Shown piece after piece: positions 62,157-64,000 of a DNA stretch of 64,000 bases (positions within the stretch are counted from its first letter, which is position 1; every line of letters begins with the position of its first letter). Origin of the DNA: an uncultured Poribacteria bacterium (GTDB lineage: Bacteria > Poribacteria > WGA-4E > WGA-3G); the NCBI GenBank assembly GCA_951828385.1, contig OX639973.1, positions 3,215,200 through 3,279,199 on the forward strand, in the 5' to 3' direction. Below the pieces are notes generated by a model. The model did no database searches and had not been told where the DNA came from. It saw only the letters and a list, made by a program, of their open reading frames with translations. Made by a program: the position numbers and the translations under genes.

Positions 62157-63047
62157 ATGCACGCCGAATTGCCATTTGTAGACTGCACAGCCTTGGTCGA
62201 AAGTCGTGATAGACTTCTTGAACACAGTCGCCAGAACGGATATCTCTTCTTTCCCGGACTGCTTCCTGTAGAACCGGTGCTTGAACTACGCCGACAAGTG
62301 CTTCGTGTGTCAGAACAGCACGCGCTCCTTGAACCAAACACCGATCTCGATGCCGGTATCCGCAGAGAAGGGGTCTTCATTTGTGAACAGGATGGCTCCG
62401 AAACTTTCAGAAATTTTTACATTGATGTCCAGAAACTCCGACTTTTCCACGCGCTTCCGCATCACAAGCACATCGTGCGTGTTCTGGAGGTTTTGTTCGG
62501 CACGTCCGTTTTCATTCATCCGCGCCACATCTGTCACGCTATCTTCCCAGGAGAGCATCAGTATACCACGCCTCCGCATCAAGACTTCAGTCCAGTTCGT
62601 GGTTCGCAGGAAACATGGACCGTATGGACCCCTTTGGGAGACTGTGATGCCGAGTTAGGGGGTCTGGCGATTGCACGCGGATCAAACCGTCATGGGTTGT
62701 TAGAGGACGGCGGTGTTCGTTCATGGCAGCTAATTGATGACAGTACGGAATGGGTCTGGAACTCCTTCAAGTGCGGAGATGTCGTCATGTTTCACAGCCT
62801 AACGATCCACCGAGGCCGTGACAACGTGACCGAGAATCGCATACGGCTCGCAACAAGCGCTCGTTACCAGTCGGTGAATGAACCCGTTGATGAAGACGCG
62901 CTCAGGGTCCATCTGAACTGTGCGCAATGGGAAGAGGTCTATTCGGAGTGGGAACCGGACGACGCGCTGAAGTATTATTGGAACGCAATTGACATGGACG
63001 TTCAGCCGTCTTACCATCGCCGCAGGAGAAAACTTGCAAATCGTTAG
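62157..63047 (+). CDS. Phytanoyl-CoA dioxygenase family protein
   Basis: About 296 residues from the ATG at 62157 (AGAGGA 9 nt upstream). Fe(II)/2-oxoglutarate oxygenase: HQDFSPV supplies the His-Asp pair, HSLTIHRGRDNVTENRIRLATSAR supplies the distal His and the 2-oxoglutarate-binding Arg. PhyH proteins hydroxylate a lipid, natural product or small molecule; the substrate is unknown. This family is expanded in Poribacteria-type genomes. Overlap-free with its neighbours and in the same direction. Confidence 0.92.
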   Translation: MHAELPFVDCTALVESRDRLLEHSRQNGYLFFPGLLPVEPVLELRRQVLRVSEQHALLEPNTDLDAGIRREGVFICEQDGSETFRNFYIDVQKLRLFHALPHHKHIVRVLEVLFGTSVFIHPRHICHAIFPGEHQYTTPPHQDFSPVRGSQETWTVWTPLGDCDAELGGLAIARGSNRHGLLEDGGVRSWQLIDDSTEWVWNSFKCGDVVMFHSLTIHRGRDNVTENRIRLATSARYQSVNEPVDEDALRVHLNCAQWEEVYSEWEPDDALKYYWNAIDMDVQPSYHRRRRKLANR

Positions 63048-63055
63048 GGGCAAAA

Positions 63056-63838
63056 ATGCAAAAAGAAAATCACGGATTATCTGAAACTCTACAACCTATT
63101 CCCGACAGGTTGGTTGTCCTCACCTTTGATGATGGTAACAAGTCAGATTATACTTACGTTGCACCGCTGTTGCAGCGTTACGGTTTTGGGGCGACTTTTT
63201 TCATCACGGAAGGTCTCAATTTCCTCAATAACAAGGCACACTATGTCACGTGGGAAGAGATCCGTCAATTGCACGAGGCAGGTTTTGAAATAGGTAACCA
63301 CACCCGTCATCACAAGCATACCAACACACAATCGAAAGAGGAATTGCTGGCAGACTTGATACACATCGATGAACGATGCAAAGAATATGGTATCCCTGTC
63401 CCTGAGACCTTTGGCTATCCGGCAGATTGTCGCGGCCCGGAAGCGATAGAAGCGTTGTCAGAAAAAGGGTATCGTTTCGCTCGGCGTGGCATTGGCCCGG
63501 AGTTTCCATTTCATCCAGAGGGCGGACGTGGACCGGCTTACGATCCGGATGTCCATCACCCGTTGGTCATTCCGTCAGCAGGTGTCCCCGGTCCGAACTA
63601 TGGGTTCGAGGATTTGGTATGGGCGGTTGAACAGGCAAAGGACGGAAAGATCGCAGTCCTGACATTTCATGGTGTGCCTGCCGTTGAACATCCATGGGTT
63701 GATGTCTCTCCCGAACAGTTTGAGACGTACATGAATTATCTGCGTGACAACGAGTGTACCGTTATCGCGTTGCGCGATCTGGCTAAATACGTTGATGCCT
63801 CAGAAACAACCGGGAAAAGTATAACGTATTGGCCGTGA
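63056..63838 (+). CDS. Polysaccharide deacetylase (carbohydrate esterase 4 family)
   Basis: 260 residues. The NodB-domain motifs are clear: VVLTFDDGNKSDY (catalytic Asp and metal Asp), FEIGNHTRHHKH (the His pair), GYPADCRGPEAIEALSEKGYR (in segments) and VLTFHG. No signal peptide, so it may act inside the cell or on an unusual substrate. It follows the PhyH gene by 8 bp, so the two are probably co-transcribed. Confidence 0.92.
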   Translation: MQKENHGLSETLQPIPDRLVVLTFDDGNKSDYTYVAPLLQRYGFGATFFITEGLNFLNNKAHYVTWEEIRQLHEAGFEIGNHTRHHKHTNTQSKEELLADLIHIDERCKEYGIPVPETFGYPADCRGPEAIEALSEKGYRFARRGIGPEFPFHPEGGRGPAYDPDVHHPLVIPSAGVPGPNYGFEDLVWAVEQAKDGKIAVLTFHGVPAVEHPWVDVSPEQFETYMNYLRDNECTVIALRDLAKYVDASETTGKSITYWP

Positions 63839-63856
63839 GAGTTGAGGTATCGAAAA

Positions 63857-63985
63857 CGAAAGTTGCACGATTTTACACAAGTGTATGTTATGACAGCTGC
63901 GCAAAAGGTGCGCGAAATCGCGTAAAAATTAGGCAGAAACGCCGAAGTGTTCCGAAAAAAGACTTGTGCCTCCAAAAAAGTGCTA
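63857..63985 (+). other. End of window with promoter-like sequences
   Basis: Two weak plus-strand promoter candidates (TTGCAC then TATGTT near 63862-63890, and TTGTGC then TAAAAT near 63964-63990) and a GCGCAAAAGGTGCGC hairpin at 63899-63913. They may drive a gene beyond the edge. Confidence 0.35.
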
Positions 63986-64000
63986 AAATTTTGAGAATTG

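Noticed and set aside
1-64000. CRISPR array, rRNA or tRNA
   Set aside because: No regularly spaced repeats and no conserved rRNA or tRNA motif found when reading; a covariance scan would settle this.

Overview
The window looks like a chromosomal segment of a Candidatus Poribacteria-type bacterium. That is an inference from recurrent protein signatures: a C-terminal sorting domain opening QNYPNPFNPETWIPYQL, dockerin repeats of the form DVNGDGVVNIQDLVLVA, many Gfo/Idh/MocA oxidoreductases, a phytanoyl-CoA dioxygenase, large WD40 proteins and an ASPIC/UnbV protein. No rRNA, tRNA or CRISPR array was recognised, so the assignment rests on protein style only.

Layout. 1-15.9 kb (mostly minus strand): metabolic genes (hydantoinase A cut by the window edge, D-2-hydroxyacid dehydrogenase, nuclease lipoprotein, iron alcohol dehydrogenase, purH, serine acetyltransferase-like protein, class V aminotransferase, Gfo/Idh/MocA protein, MBL hydrolase) mixed with small toxin-antitoxin loci (HicAB-like, RelE-like, AF2212-like) and a secreted WD40-dockerin protein. 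16-29.5 kb: secreted proteins, a zinc-ribbon/HTH transposase-like protein, a Gfo/Idh/MocA gene, a GH127 glycosidase, an ECF sigma factor fused through a membrane helix to WD40 repeats, and two tandem C-type-lectin proteins. 29.6-36.7 kb: a defence island, with a nuclease-methyltransferase (HSDR_N plus HsdM) and specificity subunit facing a CBASS cassette of two CD-NTases and a 4TM effector. 36.8-43.7 kb: GH108-like protein, mutL, a double-ATPase peptide ABC protein and two tandem lipoproteins. 43.7-53 kb: a minus-strand array of trypsin-like protease/TPR genes, one reduced to a relic beside a tnpB element. 53-64 kb (plus strand): ileS, a three-subunit molybdenum hydroxylase with a MoaD/ThiS-like protein, a secreted laminin-G-like protein, PhyH and a polysaccharide deacetylase.

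Most notable. (1) The methyltransferase and specificity genes are joined by what looks like a textbook -1 programmed frameshift signal: slippery T TTT TTC, 7-nt spacer, 10-bp stem. The specificity frame has no ordinary start codon in its conserved first part. The predicted product is a nuclease-methyltransferase-specificity fusion made alongside the shorter nuclease-methyltransferase. (2) The ECF sigma factor appears to carry its own transmembrane WD40 sensor. (3) IleRS has the HXGH signature swapped to GVHH. (4) The CBASS has duplicated synthases of opposite charge character. (5) A consensus promoter at 18.73 kb reads into a pseudoknot-forming RNA beside a hairpin shared with the tnpB element.

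Short inverted-repeat elements are frequent. Two 126-bp near-identical copies lie at 29,576 and 41,875 in direct orientation, bracketing the defence island and its neighbours. Three copies with ends like GGACTTACGCA lie at 11.4, 21.7 and 39.6 kb.
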